64,000 nt of DNA. Source: an uncultured Piscinibacter sp. (GTDB lineage: Bacteria > Pseudomonadota > Gammaproteobacteria > Burkholderiales > Burkholderiaceae_C). The position numbers and the translations under genes were made by a program. Where the stretch lies: positions 1 through 64,000 of the forward strand of contig NZ_CALFYO010000010.1 of the NCBI RefSeq assembly GCF_937952055.1, in the 5' to 3' direction. Positions 62,230-64,000 of the stretch are shown piece after piece (position 1 is the first letter of the stretch; every line of letters starts with the position of its first letter). The notes beneath the pieces were generated by a model. That model ran no database searches, was not told the origin of the DNA, and saw only the letters and a list, made by a program, of their open reading frames with translations.

Positions 62230-64000
62230 ATGGCCGTTCTCTCCCTGTCCAACGCACACCTCGCCTTCGGGCACGTCGCCCTGCTCGACGGCGCCGGCTT
62301 CTCGCTCGAAGCCGGCGAGCGGCTCGGCCTGATCGGTCGCAACGGCGCGGGCAAGTCGTCGTTGCTGAAGATCGTCGCCGGCCTGGAAAAACCCGACGAC
62401 GGGCTGCTGCAGGTCACGCAGGGCCTGCGCATCCGCTACGTGCCGCAGGAGCCGGTGTTCGACCCCTCGGCGACGGTGTTCGAGGTGGTCAGCGAGGGCG
62501 TGGCCGAGGCCAAGGCGGTGCGCGCGGCTTACGAGGAGCATGCGCCGGGCGTGGACCTCGACGCGCTGCAGACGCGCATCGAGGCGCTCGACGCCTGGAC
62601 CTGGGAGCAGCGCGTGGACACCACGCTGCACCAGCTGCACCTCGACGGCGAACGCGTCGTCGGCGAACTCAGCGGCGGCATGAAGAAGCGCGTGGCGCTG
62701 GCGCAGGCGCTGGTCGCCCTGCCCGACGTGCTGCTGCTCGACGAACCGACCAACCACCTCGACCTCGACTCGATCGCCTGGCTGGAGGAACTGCTGCGCG
62801 GCTTCAAGGGTGCGGTGATGCTGATCACGCACGACCGGGCCTTCCTCGACAACGTGGTCACGCGCATCATCGAGCTGGACCGCGGCACGATCCGCAGCTT
62901 TCCGGGCAATTTCAGCGCCTACGAGCGGCTCAAAGAGGAGCAGCTCGCCGCCGAGGCGCTGGCCAGCGCGCGCGCCGACAAGCTGCTCGCGCAGGAGGAG
63001 GTGTGGATCCGCAAGGGCGTAGAAGCGCGGCGCACGCGCAGCGTGGCGCGCATCCAGCGCCTCGAGGTGTTGCGTGCGCAGCGCCAGGCACGGCGCGAGT
63101 CGCTCGGCCAGGTGAAGCTCGAGGTGGACAGCGGCGTGCCCAGCGGCAAGATCGTCGCGGAGCTGAAGGACGTGTCGATGCGCTTCGGCGACAAGCTCAT
63201 CGTCGACGGCTTCAGCGCCACCATCCTGCGCGGCGACAAGGTCGGTCTGATCGGCCCGAACGGCGCGGGCAAGACGACGCTGCTCAAGCTCATCCTCGGC
63301 GAACTGAAGCCCACATCGGGCACGGTGCGCCAGGGCACGCGCATCGAGGTGGCCTACTTCGACCAGATGCGCAGCGCTCTCGACCTCGACGCGACGCTGG
63401 CCGACACCATCAGCCCGGGCAGCGAGTGGATCGAAGTCGGCGGCGCGCGCAAGCACGTGATGAGCTACCTGAACGACTTCCTGTTCTCTCCCGAACGTGC
63501 CAACTCGCCGGTGCGCACGCTGTCCGGCGGTGAGCGCAACCGCGTGCTGCTGGCCCGCCTGTTCGCGCTGCCGGCCAACGTGCTGGTGCTCGACGAGCCG
63601 ACCAACGACCTCGACATCGACACGCTCGAATTGCTCGAGGAGCTGCTGCAGAACTACGCCGGCACGGTGTTCCTCGTCAGCCACGACCGGCGCTTCCTCG
63701 ACAACGTGGTGACGAGCACCATCGCCTGGGAGGGTGACGACGCGCCGGGCCGGTGGCGCGAGTACGAGGGCGGCTACGAGGAGTGGCGGATTCAGCGCGA
63801 GCGCTCGCGGGCCTTGCGCGAGCAGACCGAGGCACGCAGCGCGCCGGCGGAAAAGGTCGGTGCCGGGACTGCGAGCTCACCGGCCAGGGCCGCCGGGCCG
63901 GTGGCCAAGCCGCGCAAGCTCAGCTACAAGGAACAGCGCGAACTCGATGAATTGCCCGGGCGCATCGAGGCGCTCGAGGCGGAGCAGAAGGCGCTGAACG
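62230..64000 (+). CDS. uup: ABC-F ATPase Uup-like (3' end outside window)
   Basis: At least 590 residues are visible from the ATG at 62230, and the frame is open at the window end. Two ABC domains: Walker A GRNGAGKS and signature LSGGMKKR, Walker B VLLLDEPTNHLDL in the first; Walker A GPNGAGKT, signature LSGGERNR and VLVLDEPTNDLDI in the second. The linker between them (EEQLAAEALASARADKLLAQEEVWIRKG) is typical of Uup. A C-terminal extension after about residue 535 (Ala/Pro-rich then LSYKEQRELDELPGRIEALEAEQ) begins the Uup coiled-coil domain that binds DNA. ABC-F proteins act on ribosomes or, for Uup, on DNA recombination intermediates; they carry no membrane domain. Confidence 0.93.
   Translation, partial: MAVLSLSNAHLAFGHVALLDGAGFSLEAGERLGLIGRNGAGKSSLLKIVAGLEKPDDGLLQVTQGLRIRYVPQEPVFDPSATVFEVVSEGVAEAKAVRAAYEEHAPGVDLDALQTRIEALDAWTWEQRVDTTLHQLHLDGERVVGELSGGMKKRVALAQALVALPDVLLLDEPTNHLDLDSIAWLEELLRGFKGAVMLITHDRAFLDNVVTRIIELDRGTIRSFPGNFSAYERLKEEQLAAEALASARADKLLAQEEVWIRKGVEARRTRSVARIQRLEVLRAQRQARRESLGQVKLEVDSGVPSGKIVAELKDVSMRFGDKLIVDGFSATILRGDKVGLIGPNGAGKTTLLKLILGELKPTSGTVRQGTRIEVAYFDQMRSALDLDATLADTISPGSEWIEVGGARKHVMSYLNDFLFSPERANSPVRTLSGGERNRVLLARLFALPANVLVLDEPTNDLDIDTLELLEELLQNYAGTVFLVSHDRRFLDNVVTSTIAWEGDDAPGRWREYEGGYEEWRIQRERSRALREQTEARSAPAEKVGAGTASSPARAAGPVAKPRKLSYKEQRELDELPGRIEALEAEQKALN

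Overview
The window is very GC-rich DNA, densely packed with genes on both strands and with almost no intergenic space. The content points to a betaproteobacterium of the order Burkholderiales, close to the Rubrivivax/Leptothrix/Methylibium type. Evidence: a PhaM-like polyhydroxybutyrate granule protein, DUF3108 and DUF3567 proteins, the PF08886-type glutamate-cysteine ligase, an S-adenosylhomocysteine riboswitch in front of a split metH, and a complete meta-cleavage (4,5-) protocatechuate pathway. Species cannot be told from the sequence alone. No tRNA, rRNA, insertion sequence, prophage or CRISPR array was seen, and no gene-free stretch exceeds 300 bases.

Layout. 1-400: 3' end of a c-type cytochrome with a long Pro-Ala linker encoded by 30 hexanucleotide repeats. 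419-3872 (minus): pcm plus a DppBCD-type peptide importer. 3915-8122: aldehyde dehydrogenase, a HupE/UreJ-like membrane protein with a TPR partner, and a tiny secreted Lys/Ala-rich protein with a strong terminator. 8172-11623 (plus): short-chain dehydrogenase, DsbA-like protein, and an OmpR/QseBC-type two-component system. 11651-15882 (minus): five genes joined by four consecutive 4-bp ATGA overlaps (thermostable-hemolysin family protein, AMP-dependent ligase, heme-oxygenase-like diiron protein, short-chain dehydrogenase, periplasmic TPR protein). This is the best candidate here for an undescribed biosynthetic system.

15990-21038 (minus): glycolate oxidase glcD-glcE-[lrgA-lrgB]-glcF. The LrgAB pair inside the operon suggests a glycolate transporter like plant PLGG1. 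21143-28376: FIST sensor, PhaM-like, TraB/GumN-TPR fusion, retropepsin, VOC, FAH-family, DUF3108 and DUF3567 proteins. 28543-33070: a double-AAA ATPase and a decayed MHYT-GGDEF-EAL gene with an in-frame stop and degenerate signature motifs. 33104-37752: methionine synthase as two genes, the second behind an SAH riboswitch. 37897-40033: a glycine-zipper protein and ComM.

40151-50708 (plus): LysR regulator, a signal-less substrate-binding protein, then ligJ, ligK, a dehydrogenase, ligI, ligA, ligB, ligC, an aldo/keto reductase, an alpha/beta hydrolase, and a second ligA/ligB-like pair. Together they carry protocatechuate (and perhaps gallate or another catechol acid) through ring cleavage, CHMS oxidation, PDC hydrolysis, OMA hydration and CHA aldol cleavage to pyruvate and oxaloacetate. 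50842-53487: a sigma-54 promoter driving a TorF-like porin, glnK and amtB (nitrogen limitation). 53574-62173: gshA, kup, a BenE-type transporter, an AGE epimerase, DoxX, gshB and an atypical SHMT-like gene. 62230-end: an ABC-F ATPase (Uup), cut by the window edge.
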